Of a DNA stretch of 64,000 bases, positions 18,534-27,375 are shown piece by piece. Both the position numbers and the translations under genes were made by a program. The notes beneath the pieces were generated by a model. That model saw only the letters and a program-made list of their open reading frames with translations, had not been told where the DNA came from and ran no database searches. This stretch comes from an uncultured Desulfobulbus sp. (lineage in GTDB: Bacteria; Desulfobacterota; Desulfobulbia; Desulfobulbales; Desulfobulbaceae), in assembly GCF_963664075.1 (NCBI RefSeq), contig NZ_OY760916.1, positions 3,493,001 through 3,557,000 on the forward strand, in the 5' to 3' direction. The stretch's first letter is position 1. Each line of letters opens with the position of its first letter.

Positions 18534-19583
18534 ATGGACCTGGCCACTCTTGTTCACCAATATTATGATGTCTTCATGGCGCGGTTCGGCAAAACCATCC
18601 TGCCAGAACAACGCAAGGCCCTTGATGCGATTCTCCGTTGCCGAACGCCTGCTTCCGGGGAACTCTACGTGCAGTGCCCTGACTGCCATCATGGCCAATG
18701 GCGGCCTCTCTCCTGTGGTAACCGCCATTGCCCGCGCTGCCAAAATCACCTGACCAGTCTCTGGATCGACAAACAACGGGAAAAGCTCCTGCCTGTGCCC
18801 TATTTCATGGTGACCTTTACCTTGCCCTATCAGCTGCGTTCGTTGGCTTATCGTCACCAGGGAGAGGTCTATTCGCTCATGTTCCGGTGTGCTGCCGAAG
18901 TCCTGCGTTCATTCGCCCGCAATGCAAAATCTTTGGGCGCCGAGATCGGCATGACCATGGTCCTGCACACCCATTCAAGGAGATTGGAATTTCACCCGCA
19001 TATCCACGTCCTGATCCCTGGAGGTGGCATTGACCAACAGGCTCGGGTTTGGAAAAAGCTATCGGGGAAATATCTCTTCAACGGTTTTGCCTTGGCCAAA
19101 GCCTTTCGCGGTAAGTTCCTGGCCGGAGCAGATGCTATCGGCTTGCGGATCACAGACAAAGTTCCGAAAAAATGGGTTGTCCACTGCGACCATATGGGCA
19201 CCGGCGCACCGGCCTTAAAATACCTCGCAAGGTATTTGTACCGAGGCGTGATTGGAGAAAAAAACATCATTGCCAATACCAACGGCGAAGTAACCTTTAG
19301 GTACCGGGACACCGCTACCGGGACAATGCAGAAGAGGACGCTTAGGGGAGAAGAGTTTCTGCGTCTGCTTCTTCAACATGTCTTGCCAAACGGGTTTAGG
19401 CGGCTGCGCGAATATGGATTTCTGCACGGGAATGCCAAGAAAATCCGTATGCTGGTCCAGTTGGTCCTGCACGTCGTTATCAGGCCGCAGCCGCCTCGCC
19501 CCCGACCAGTGTTTGCCTGCCCTCACTGCAATCAACCGATGCGCATTGTGTGCTTTAGAAATTCTTACCGCCAACCCGGGTAA
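18534..19583 (+). CDS. IS91-family rolling-circle transposase
   Basis: A 349-residue HUH single-strand transposase. The N-terminal zinc-binding segment is complete (CPDC, CGNRHCPRCQNHL, about residues 48-75). The HUH motif is FHPHIHVLIPGG (about 160), and the paired catalytic tyrosines are in LKYLARYLYRGVI (about 230). The C-terminal CPHC-x-QPM ribbon is also typical. The length is somewhat short of IS91 itself but normal for this integrase-associated group. It is translationally adjacent to the integrase. The frame appears intact. Confidence 0.9.
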   Translation: MDLATLVHQYYDVFMARFGKTILPEQRKALDAILRCRTPASGELYVQCPDCHHGQWRPLSCGNRHCPRCQNHLTSLWIDKQREKLLPVPYFMVTFTLPYQLRSLAYRHQGEVYSLMFRCAAEVLRSFARNAKSLGAEIGMTMVLHTHSRRLEFHPHIHVLIPGGGIDQQARVWKKLSGKYLFNGFALAKAFRGKFLAGADAIGLRITDKVPKKWVVHCDHMGTGAPALKYLARYLYRGVIGEKNIIANTNGEVTFRYRDTATGTMQKRTLRGEEFLRLLLQHVLPNGFRRLREYGFLHGNAKKIRMLVQLVLHVVIRPQPPRPRPVFACPHCNQPMRIVCFRNSYRQPG

Positions 19584-19833
19584 CCTTTAAGCGAGACGCC
19601 GCTTCACCGTCAAGAAGACCACGGGAGGAAAACTCTTTTATGAGCAGCGAGCCGCTTTTTAACGCCTGATACAGGCGAATGCATTCCTACGTCCTGCGTT
19701 CAGCACTACCATTCTGGTAGTGCTTCCAGTATATTCCAGAGCAATATTTATTTCCTTTGAGAGGCCGGGCTTGTCCAACCCCGGATAAGATTGTGGTTCG
19801 TTCGTGCCTCACTCACACAATCTATCCTTATTC

Positions 19834-20803
19834 GTTCGAACCAGCGATTTAGCCAGCGAAGATAGAAAAAAGCCGTTCCAACAGCCACGAAAGTAAGTCC
19901 AAATGGTTTGATTAATGTAATAGCATATCCAAAACTGGCGCTATTCTCTGGCACAGGCACTTTTGTGCTAAAGTAGTATGCCCCCGCAATTCCCCCAGCT
20001 ATAATTGCTAGAGAAACAAGGTGTACAGGCCAGCGAAGACTTTTAGTTCCAGGTGTTAACGCAAATTTTTCAGATCGCCTCTGGAGTTCAGCTAAAAGAT
20101 CCTTTCTTATCTGCCTTCGGGCTGACGTGTTGTCAGAAGCGTCAATGCGAGCTTCTCGTTCATCCAGTTTAGTGGCCCGTTTATCAAGAATGTCACTCTT
20201 TTTCTCAAACTCGTCACTGAGTTTTTTTCTATATTCTACAAGCTGGGCATCAAGATTTGATTTTTCAGATAGGTAGTTATCTTGAATAGTTTTGTTAAAT
20301 GCAGCGGTATCTTCAGCAAGTTTTGCTTGTACTTGTTCAAGTCTATCAATAATTGCGCTTCGTATAGATAGTTCAACTTGTGCTGCTTCAACAATATCTG
20401 TAGATGAAAATAATCCCCTGTCAGGGTCTAGATGTAAAAACTCATTTGTAAACCATGAAATTATTTCTGCCTTTTTTTCATCAGACAGCAATGCTGTTTT
20501 ATTGCTAGGAGGATTCCAGGTAAAATTCAAATTATCATACAAAGGAGAGCAATCTCTAACAACTGAAATGGCGAACCCTGAGTTGTTCGCACTTGCGCTA
20601 TGTAGAACTCCTGCATTTTGGTTTAATATAAATTCTAATAACTCTGGCAATTCATCGCTATCGGTGACGGTCATTGCTTCGATCCCGCTTATACCTCTAA
20701 ACGACACTTGCTCAAAAAAACCTTTTTTTACTGCTGAGCAAAAAACTTCAATCCACTTTCTGTCACCGTGTCGAGCTATCTTGTATTTATGCTGTGCGGA
20801 CAC
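19834..20803 (-). pseudogene. Coiled-coil membrane protein, N-terminal fragment (split by IS91)
   Basis: The first 323 residues of an unidentified protein. A globular N-terminal domain (about 1-125) is followed by a charged coiled coil (about 150-245, for example EYRKKLSDEFEKKSDILDKR and KLDEREARIDASD). Two hydrophobic helices come next (LVSLAIIAGGIAGAYYF about 265 and PFGLTFVAVGTAFFYLRWL about 300). The IS91 element enters after RWFE; the open frame beyond is junk. With the fragment at 17283-17536 the original protein exceeded 405 residues. It has no partner genes left, so function is unknown. A role in defence or membrane sensing would be speculation. Confidence 0.75.
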
Positions 20804-21084
20804 TTTTCTCTCCGTTTGGCATCTTCGTCAATTTACCTTTAGCTTTATCCCGTCATCCAGATAAACCACATCCCATAAGACTACTATTTTTTGTCATGTC
20901 AAAAAGATTGAGCTCAAATGCGATAGTAGGAGGTATTGTTGGCTTTGTTTGGGGCAAGGAAAAAAGGAGGGACGCTTTCCCCAGTTCCTGACCACATAAA
21001 AAATGAGCTCCCTGATCGTTAACGCAAGGGAATTTTTTTATTGAGGAATAAATAGGCGGGACAGGGGCGGGACAGCACGCCTAA

Positions 21085-21124
21085 AAATAAAAAAGCACTT
21101 ACAACCATGAGCCGCAAGTGCTTG
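21085..21124 (-). terminator. Intrinsic terminator of tRNA-Arg
   Basis: On the minus strand, immediately after the tRNA, AAGCACTT pairs with AAGTGCTT around a 17-base loop and is followed by a run of T (TTTTTTATTTTT). A good Rho-independent terminator for the single tRNA transcript. Confidence 0.75.
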
Positions 21125-21130
21125 ATATTA

Positions 21131-21207
21131 TGGTGCTCCAGAGAGGATTCGAACCTCCGACACCAGGATTAGGAATCCTGTGCTCTATCCTACTGAGCTA
21201 CTGGAGC
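21131..21207 (-). tRNA. tRNA-Arg (anticodon CCT)
   Basis: Minus-strand cloverleaf of 77 bases including encoded CCA. The acceptor stem GCTCCAG pairs with CTGGAGC, discriminator A. The anticodon stem CAGGA/TCCTG holds the loop TTCCTAA, giving anticodon CCT. The T-arm reads GGAGG TTCGAAT CCTCT. It marks the right border of the insertion-sequence region; tRNA-Arg genes are common integration sites, but I found no duplicated 3' end nearby. Confidence 0.96.
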
Positions 21208-21321
21208 ATTGGTCATGTGTAAAATGATGGCCTCGCCGACTAGGGATGACGTCGGCCATTCAGGCTGCTGAAAATACCCATTTCAGAAGCAGCCTGCAAG
21301 AAATACTTCCTCTTTTTAGAC

Positions 21322-22593
21322 TCAGGCTGACTCACCATCGGCGAGAAAATTCTTACCGTTGAAATCTGGTTTATCGTAGCCGAAGTTGACGATGCAGTTG
21401 CGTCCCACGCTGACTCCGGCAGGAATACGCGCTTCCTTGCCCACAAGTGAAATGCCTGTATAGAGATGTTTGGGATAGGCCTTGTTGACCTCTGTCAGAT
21501 TCTCTCCTTGACCGACCACGGCCCCCTTGCTCACATGCACGCGCTTATCGAGAATGGCTAGATCAACCTGGGCCCCCTCTTCGAGCACGCAGTCTTCAAA
21601 GATCACGGAATTGCTGACCATCGCCCCCTTCTTGACCTGCACTCCAGGGGAAAGTACCGAATTAATCACTGTCCCCTCAATGACACAGCCCGCTGCCACC
21701 AACGATGAAGAGACCTTACTCCCGCCAAAAAATCTTGCCGGTGCGCGGTCCATAGGACGATCACCATATTCCGGGTTCGGATGGATCTCCCACTCCTCAG
21801 GCGAGATGCCTGAGTTTTCCCGAATGATGTCCATGTTGGTTTCCCAGTAGGACTGAATCGTGCCCACATCACGCCAATAGCCGTAAAAGGGATACGCGTA
21901 AACTCGATCTTCGTTGATCGCCCGGGGGATAATATCCATACCAAAATCGAATTCTTTGCGATCACGCTCCAGGGTCTTTAGCAGGTATTTGGTATCAAAC
22001 ACATAAATACCCATGGAGGCGAGATTGGTCCGCGGCACCTGGGGTTTTTCCTCCCAGTCGACGATACGGTTCTCATTATCAATGATGCCGGCCCCAAACT
22101 GATGGATCTCCGATTTTGGCACCACCATCATGCCGATAGTGATATCGGCCCGCTTGTGCTGATGATAGGAGAGCATAGCATCAAAATCCATGCGATAAAT
22201 ATGATCTCCAGAGAGTACCACCACCTGCTCCGAAGGATTCGCCCGAATAAAATCAATATTCTGGCGAATGGCATCCGCCGTCCCCTTGTACCAGTCGGAG
22301 TCCTGTTCTCCGGTACGGGGCGGTAAAATCTTGACCCCACGGGTACGCCCGGTGAAATCCCAGGCCGAGCCATCCCCAATATGAGCCATCAAAGAGAGCG
22401 GTTTATACTGGGTCAGCACACCAACCCGGGTCAACCCCGAATTCATCACGTTGGAGAGACTAAAATCGATAATACGATAGATGCCGCCAAAGGGGACCGC
22501 TGGTTTTGCCCGGTGCCCCACCAGCAGATTCAAACGGCTACCAATCCCACCGGCCAGTAGGAGGACTAAAGCGTCGCCACTTTCTCTCATCAC
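21322..22593 (-). CDS. glgC: Glucose-1-phosphate adenylyltransferase
   Basis: ADP-glucose pyrophosphorylase, which makes the glucosyl donor for glycogen: glucose-1-phosphate plus ATP gives ADP-glucose and PPi. It has 423 residues, the normal length. The nucleotide-binding motif LLLAGGIGSRLNLLVGHRAK leads into PAVPFGGIYRIIDFSLSN. VVLSGDHIYRMDF is the metal-binding loop, and a left-handed beta-helix allosteric domain occupies the C-terminal third. The ATG overlaps the stop of the upstream paralogue by 4 bp, so the two are translationally coupled and may form a mixed enzyme. Confidence 0.95.
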   Translation of the reverse strand: MMRESGDALVLLLAGGIGSRLNLLVGHRAKPAVPFGGIYRIIDFSLSNVMNSGLTRVGVLTQYKPLSLMAHIGDGSAWDFTGRTRGVKILPPRTGEQDSDWYKGTADAIRQNIDFIRANPSEQVVVLSGDHIYRMDFDAMLSYHQHKRADITIGMMVVPKSEIHQFGAGIIDNENRIVDWEEKPQVPRTNLASMGIYVFDTKYLLKTLERDRKEFDFGMDIIPRAINEDRVYAYPFYGYWRDVGTIQSYWETNMDIIRENSGISPEEWEIHPNPEYGDRPMDRAPARFFGGSKVSSSLVAAGCVIEGTVINSVLSPGVQVKKGAMVSNSVIFEDCVLEEGAQVDLAILDKRVHVSKGAVVGQGENLTEVNKAYPKHLYTGISLVGKEARIPAGVSVGRNCIVNFGYDKPDFNGKNFLADGESA

Positions 22594-23843
22594 AGTTCCT
22601 CCCCATCAGCAAGGCGCTTACTTGTGGGCCACCGATCTGTTGGAATACGTGGATTCACCCGGCAGCCGCAACCGATCTCGAACCCTTCGGGAATCGAATT
22701 GTTCCAGCCGATGACACTAGTGCGCGGCTCTCCATCACATTCGGGTCGGCCGATACGCACATCTCGATTGAATACGGTATTCACATCACTGACCACCCGA
22801 TTAAGTTGCACATTTTGGTGGATGATGTTGTCGAAGAAGATGATCGAGTCGTTGACCTCGGCCCCGGGCATAACATGGACCCCGGGAAAGAGGATCGAGT
22901 TACGAACCTTGCCTTCAATAATGCAGCCATTATGGGCCATGGAGTTTTCCAGCCCTCCCTGGGGGCCAATCTTAATGGGCTGACGGTCGGCTATACCACG
23001 ATGATGAAGATTGGTACGTACACCCCAGGCTTCCATGTCTATTTTGGGCGAGTTTCCGAGCAAATCCATAGAGGTCTGCCAGTACTCGTCGATGGTGCGG
23101 GTATAGCCCCAGTAGCCCTCAAATTTATAGCCGTAGACCTTGCATTTTTCGCGCATCATCATGGGAATAATATCACGCCCAAATTCATAGGACTCCCCAC
23201 TCTGATTGCGTTTGAGCATCTCCGCAAGTACCGATGGCCGAAAGCAAAAGACCGTCAGGGAGGCCCAATTACTTTTGGGCTCACGGGGTTTTTCCTCATA
23301 CGAAATTAATGGACCGCCCTCATCAAAATCGTCACTGATCTCGGCCACACCAAAACGTGAGGCAGACTTCTGTTCGACCTGGATGAAGGCCGCAGTCAAA
23401 TCGGCATCGTGCTCGTTATGAAAGCGGATCATCTTGCGATAATCCATTTGATAGATGTGATCGCCGGAGAGTATCAGGACGACGGAAGGTCCGTAGTATT
23501 GAATGAAATCGAGATTCTGGTAGACCGCATCGGCACTGCCCCGATACCAATGGGGATTGTCGTAATCTTTAAACGGGGGCAGAATTGAGATGCCACGGTT
23601 ACGGCCAATCATGTCCCAGGCCGCACCGGTACCTATGTGGTTTATCAGAGAATAAGAACGATACTGGCTAAGGATAGCAATGCGCTCAATGCCCGAATGG
23701 AGCAGATTGGACAAGGGGAAATCGATAACGCGGGAAAAACCGCCAAAAGGGACAGCGGATTTAGGCCGGTAATGCGTCAGCACACCCAATTCATCGACGC
23801 GGCCACCCGCCAGGATCATTGCCAAGGTCGAGGGTCTGTACAT
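22590..23843 (-). CDS. GlgC-like paralogue with altered nucleotide loop
   Basis: About 417 residues from the start at 23843 (MYRPSTLAMILAGGR); an upstream start at 23930 would add 29 unconserved residues. It aligns along its length with GlgC: SAVPFGGFSRVIDFPLSNLL, LILSGDHIYQMDYRKM and the C-terminal beta-helix with many hexapeptide-like turns. The catalytic loop, however, reads AGGRVDELGVLTHYRPKS instead of AGGxGxRLxPLTxxRAKP, so the Gly-Thr/Ser-Arg-Leu part is lost. It may be a regulatory subunit, or an enzyme with a different nucleotide. It is upstream of and coupled to glgC. Confidence 0.88.
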   Translation of the reverse strand: MYRPSTLAMILAGGRVDELGVLTHYRPKSAVPFGGFSRVIDFPLSNLLHSGIERIAILSQYRSYSLINHIGTGAAWDMIGRNRGISILPPFKDYDNPHWYRGSADAVYQNLDFIQYYGPSVVLILSGDHIYQMDYRKMIRFHNEHDADLTAAFIQVEQKSASRFGVAEISDDFDEGGPLISYEEKPREPKSNWASLTVFCFRPSVLAEMLKRNQSGESYEFGRDIIPMMMREKCKVYGYKFEGYWGYTRTIDEYWQTSMDLLGNSPKIDMEAWGVRTNLHHRGIADRQPIKIGPQGGLENSMAHNGCIIEGKVRNSILFPGVHVMPGAEVNDSIIFFDNIIHQNVQLNRVVSDVNTVFNRDVRIGRPECDGEPRTSVIGWNNSIPEGFEIGCGCRVNPRIPTDRWPTSKRLADGEEL

Positions 23844-24002
23844 AGAACACCGTGTTGCTGGGAAGATCGGGCCGCCACCGCAACCACTGGGCCGAGGAGT
23901 TGGCTCCGATAAGGAAAGAGTTGCGCGCATATTATGCCTAACCCCGCGAAAGGTGCAAGCAATATCTCACGCACCTGGCTAAGGAAAACCAGGTATATGG
24001 CA

Positions 24003-25067
24003 CTATTTGGAATGTTGGGTGAGTATACGAATCAAAGTTTTGGAGGTGAACTCCTGGCCCTCGCGAAGGGGAAGATTTTTGACCGGGCATTCGGCACGGG
24101 CGGCTTCCTTATGCCCTCCGGCGGGGCCGTATTCGCCAAAGCTTGTTTTTGCTAGCTTGCCAGCGTTTTTACGATACCCGTCGCAGCGGAAGATAACCAC
24201 CAACTTGTCTCCATGGATGCCTGAGACAATGACCCAATCAAAGGCATCGACCCGGTTAAAGAAGTCCGCGATAATCACCAGAATATCTGGCGTGCTCACC
24301 TTGCCTATATGGACATAGGCGCGCCGCTTGCTGGCCTTGACCTCATTTAAGGCAATACGAAAATACCGCAGTTCTGAGCGCCGCAGGGTGGTCAACTCAA
24401 ACTTGCGAACCAAGTTGAGGTTGGCAATGTTAAACAGGTAGCGAAAACTGGTGCCATCGGCTGCCTGCATATTCTGCTTCTGAAAGTTCTGGGTATCGAC
24501 CTTGACCCCGTAAAAAAGGGCTGTGGCCAAAGCGACAGAAGGCTTGATTCCGGCAGCGCGCAGATACTCCACCATCATCGAAGAAACCGCACCGTACTCG
24601 GGCCGAATATCAATAAAATCGGCATCCCAGCCAGTGGTTACCGGATGGTGATCAATGACTGCATTGAAGGACATCTTTTCAAAGCAGGCAAGGTGGTTGG
24701 GCTGGGAATCGACGAGGATCTTTTTGGAGTAGTCTTTAACGGAGAGGGTGTGGAGACGTTCGATGGGAATCTTCAGGCGCTCCACCATGGTAATATTGTT
24801 GAGCCTGCGAATTTCGTTGGGGTAACCGATAGCTACGCTTTGCACCCGATAACTCAACAACCGTTTAAGGGCCATGGCAGAGGCAATGGCATCCGGGTCG
24901 GCGTTAATCACGATTAACACGGTATCGCTTCGCTCAAAAATGGCCCAAAACCCGTTCAAACGAGCAGTGGCAGAGTTTTTACTGGCGCTGCGCGTTATAT
25001 TGTCGTCGGCAATTTTCTCGAGTCGTTTCTGCATAGAAAAGGTTCGGAAAAGTGACACGATGCTCAA
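24003..25067 (-). CDS. DHH-family phosphoesterase (NrnA-like)
   Basis: A 354-residue DHH/DHHA1 phosphoesterase. Motifs in order: LIVINADPDAIASAMALKRL (motif I), ILVDSQPNHLA (II), AVIDHHPVTTGWDADF (DHH, III) and a downstream Asp in FYGVKVDTQNF. The C-terminal DHHA1 substrate-binding part ends GPAGGHKEAARAECPV. Relatives are Mn-dependent enzymes that cleave nano-RNAs, pAp or cyclic dinucleotides. With a GGDEF-EAL protein elsewhere in the window a role in dinucleotide turnover is possible but not shown. Motif I carries Asn-Ala before DPD rather than the usual His-x. It is monocistronic and divergent from the LptF/G gene. Confidence 0.88.
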   Translation of the reverse strand: MSIVSLFRTFSMQKRLEKIADDNITRSASKNSATARLNGFWAIFERSDTVLIVINADPDAIASAMALKRLLSYRVQSVAIGYPNEIRRLNNITMVERLKIPIERLHTLSVKDYSKKILVDSQPNHLACFEKMSFNAVIDHHPVTTGWDADFIDIRPEYGAVSSMMVEYLRAAGIKPSVALATALFYGVKVDTQNFQKQNMQAADGTSFRYLFNIANLNLVRKFELTTLRRSELRYFRIALNEVKASKRRAYVHIGKVSTPDILVIIADFFNRVDAFDWVIVSGIHGDKLVVIFRCDGYRKNAGKLAKTSFGEYGPAGGHKEAARAECPVKNLPLREGQEFTSKTLIRILTQHSK

Positions 25068-25543
25068 CTTATGCGAACACAGTGTAAGGGGCTAATCCGC
25101 CGTTTTAAAATATTTTTTAGGCCCAGCGGCACTCTTGTCAACGCCGCTTACGACCATGCATTAGAGGCTTGAATCTTCAAGCTTCCTATGCATTGACTCA
25201 GGTCAATGCTATAATACTAACAAAACCAAGGCGGCACCTTACACAGCAACTCTCAGAAGTGCAAGCATCGTCTTACGCTTGAGTGCCCTTTACGCTGCAG
25301 GCCGACCAAGCTTCTTTCTTGACGGAACCCCATACAGCGGGTACTACAGCATCAGATACAATCACTATTTCTGACATTTTTTGATCGATTTGAAAAAAAG
25401 TCAATGCATGTTTTTTCAGGCAGAGACAATGCGAGCCAGCTGCCTTCTCGTTCTTTACCCGCATTAAGCAAACAACCCTTTGTTTTTCTTGATGTATCCT
25501 AAAACGACACTTCCGGGATAACCCGAAATATTCGATACCTTTC
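25068..25543. other. Divergent intergenic region with operator-like palindrome
   Basis: About 475 bases between the DHH gene and the LptF/G gene. The main feature is a palindrome plus TATAAT at 25190-25215, described separately. The roughly 330 bases between it and the lptF/G start hold no convincing gene; a short untranslated leader or small RNA is possible. Confidence 0.5.
25190..25215 (+). promoter_or_regulatory. CRP/FNR-type palindrome over a TATAAT promoter
   Basis: GCATTGAC-TCAG-GTCAATGC is a perfect 8-bp inverted repeat with 4-base centre (25190-25209), containing TTGAC-N4-GTCAA as expected for CRP/FNR-family regulators such as FNR, DNR or HcpR. It runs directly into TATAAT (25210-25215), which is preceded by TG at the extended -10 position. 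A protein bound here would cover the promoter, suggesting repression. Regulator and target are inferred. Confidence 0.5.
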
Positions 25544-26623
25544 ATGATACTGCTTTATCGCTATATCCTGGCCCATTTCATGCGAAACCTCGTAATGATC
25601 ATGGCCGGATTCACCTCCCTCTATCTCCTGATCGATTTTTTTGAGAAGATCGATGATTTCATGGAAAAGGGAAAATCCCTGACGCTGGTGGCCAAATTTT
25701 TTCTGGCCAATATTCCCTTTATTTTGGATCTGATGAGCCCGGTCTGCATTTTACTCGCCGGAGTGGTTACCCTGGGTGTACTTAATCATTCCAATGAGTT
25801 AATTGCCCTGAAAGCCTGCGGTATTCCCCTAAAAAAAATTACGCTCCCAATTATCGGAGCGGGAATGGCCTGTATTTTCCTTTTTTTGACCATGGCCCAA
25901 GTTGTGCTCCCCAAAACCATTTCCCTGACCAATCAAATCTGGAACAAGGAGGTCAGGGGGAAAGTGCCGTTGGGAATTTACCGCAATGGCCGCTACTATT
26001 ACCGTGGTGTTGAAGGGTTTTACTCTTTTGCCCGATCCGACAAAAGTGTTGATCGGTTTCAAAATTTTTCCTACACCATTTGGAACAAGGAATATGGGGC
26101 CCAAAAGCTGCTCACCGCTGAGTCTGCTTCTTGGGACGGTAAAAGCTGGACCCTTGAAAATGGGCAGCTCCAGCAAACAAGTGACAATGGCATGCAGACG
26201 GAGGTATTCGCTCAACGTCATTTCGATCTTCCTGAAACTCCATCAGACTTTTTTGTGCCGGTATATCACACCATGGAGCTCTCCTTGGTTCAACTCTACC
26301 AGGAGACTCAGCATAGTCTTTCCGAAACCGAACGCAATCAGGCTCAGGCCAACTTTTACGGCAAAATCAGTTATACACTTCTCGGCTTGCCACTGCTGCT
26401 TCTCGGGTTATCCGTGCTTTTGATGGTGTACCGAACGTGGGGACGAGATCTTTCCCTGGCTATCCCGGTGAGTTGTGGCATGGCCTTTGTCTGTTGGGGT
26501 GTCTACAATACGCTCCAATCCATGGCAAAGGCCGGATACATGCCGCCTCTTCTCGCTGCGATTACCGTGCATCTGGCTGTTGGCTCCCTTGGCCTCTGGC
26601 TGTTGGTTCGGGAGGATCTCTAA
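25544..26623 (+). CDS. lptG: LptF/LptG-family lipopolysaccharide export permease
   Basis: A 359-residue inner-membrane permease of the YjgP/YjgQ family. With LptB and its partner permease it extracts lipopolysaccharide from the inner membrane for passage to the outer membrane. Three N-terminal helices are visible (LVMIMAGFTSLYLLIDFF; IPFILDLMSPVCILLAGVVT; ITLPIIGAGMACIFLFL). A periplasmic beta-jellyroll part spans about residues 125-260, and three C-terminal helices end the protein. NELIALKACGIP is the coupling segment. No partner permease is in the window, so F versus G cannot be settled; similarity seems closer to LptG. Confidence 0.85.
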   Translation: MILLYRYILAHFMRNLVMIMAGFTSLYLLIDFFEKIDDFMEKGKSLTLVAKFFLANIPFILDLMSPVCILLAGVVTLGVLNHSNELIALKACGIPLKKITLPIIGAGMACIFLFLTMAQVVLPKTISLTNQIWNKEVRGKVPLGIYRNGRYYYRGVEGFYSFARSDKSVDRFQNFSYTIWNKEYGAQKLLTAESASWDGKSWTLENGQLQQTSDNGMQTEVFAQRHFDLPETPSDFFVPVYHTMELSLVQLYQETQHSLSETERNQAQANFYGKISYTLLGLPLLLLGLSVLLMVYRTWGRDLSLAIPVSCGMAFVCWGVYNTLQSMAKAGYMPPLLAAITVHLAVGSLGLWLLVREDL

Positions 26624-26625
26624 TA

Positions 26626-27375
26626 ATGACACGCATAGGTATTGTCGGGGTGCCGCCCCTTGCAGTGATCGCTGAGATCAATCAAAATGGGGACACCATC
26701 GTTGATCTGGATGAACCCCAGGTCACGGCCTCCATCGATCAAAGTGCTCCCTATATCCCCCGGGTCTACTGCGCCATCCTTCGAACCGTTGTCTTGAATG
26801 CGCTACACCTTAAGCTTGACCGAATAGTTATCGATGTGGGGCCGGGAAAATGCGACTGTGCCCTCCATGTGAGCGAAGTCCTGGAGGACATGCTCACTAT
26901 CCCCATCCAGCGAACCCGTAACCAAGACACTGCAAATTTTGGTACCCCCCTGTGTACAGCCAAGATTCCACTTATTGAAAAATTTTGTCGCATTACCCAA
27001 GGGGTCCAGTCTGCTGCTTCGTATGAACAACGTAGCCCCTGTGCCCCCACCTGCGGTTTCTGGGGAGTACCGCCACGAGATTTTTCGCTGCTCGCCCCCT
27101 TCCCCGACACGACCCATGTCTTTGGCTGGACCCGCTGTATGGAAAACAAGACCCCTGCAGATCTGGAGTTGGAGAAGGTCTTTGATCCTTCTATCCCCAC
27201 GGTCTTCTTTGCCCAATCCTTTTGTGCCAAATCAGCTCTGGCCAAACTGCTGGCGAGTAAGCATCCCCGTGCCATTGCCATTGACTGTGATGTCACCCCT
27301 GGCAGCTCGACCCGTGCCAAGATTGAAGCCTTTTTAGAGCTTTCCGGCATTGAACCCAAGCGGAGCAGTGACTGA
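26626..27375 (+). CDS. Cys-rich conserved protein coupled to a BadF-type ATPase
   Basis: About 249 residues from the ATG at 26626, which lies 2 bases after the permease stop with GGAGG upstream. I do not recognise a characterised family. It has about ten cysteines, including CDCALHV, SPCAPTCGFWGVPPRDFS and FFAQSFCAKSALAKLL, and an early IGIVGVPPLAVIAEI strand. It could bind an iron-sulphur cluster. Its stop overlaps the start of the ATPase gene (TGATG), so the two proteins are made together. ATPases of that class activate redox enzymes, so this protein may be the target or a co-chaperone. A relation to methanogenesis-marker proteins is a hypothesis only. Confidence 0.6.
   Translation: MTRIGIVGVPPLAVIAEINQNGDTIVDLDEPQVTASIDQSAPYIPRVYCAILRTVVLNALHLKLDRIVIDVGPGKCDCALHVSEVLEDMLTIPIQRTRNQDTANFGTPLCTAKIPLIEKFCRITQGVQSAASYEQRSPCAPTCGFWGVPPRDFSLLAPFPDTTHVFGWTRCMENKTPADLELEKVFDPSIPTVFFAQSFCAKSALAKLLASKHPRAIAIDCDVTPGSSTRAKIEAFLELSGIEPKRSSD

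Larger units (their letters stand above)
17537..19833 (+). mobile_element. IS91-family element (integrase plus HUH transposase)
   Basis: A 2.3-kb element carrying a tyrosine-recombinase gene followed by a Y2/HUH transposase gene. The right end abuts GTTC (19834-19837), the tetranucleotide target next to which IS91-type elements insert. Removing 17537-19833 restores an open frame in the interrupted host gene without any target duplication, as expected for rolling-circle transposition. The left end begins GTTGGACGAAGC. Confidence 0.85.

Noticed and set aside
25194-25215. TTGACT as a -35 box for the TATAAT at 25210
   Set aside because: The spacer is only 10 bases. The TTGAC belongs to the palindrome; the promoter, if real, would be of the extended -10 type.
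25273-25545. 90-codon minus-strand frame upstream of the LptF/G gene
   Set aside because: Starts opposite the LptF/G ATG and has no coding character.
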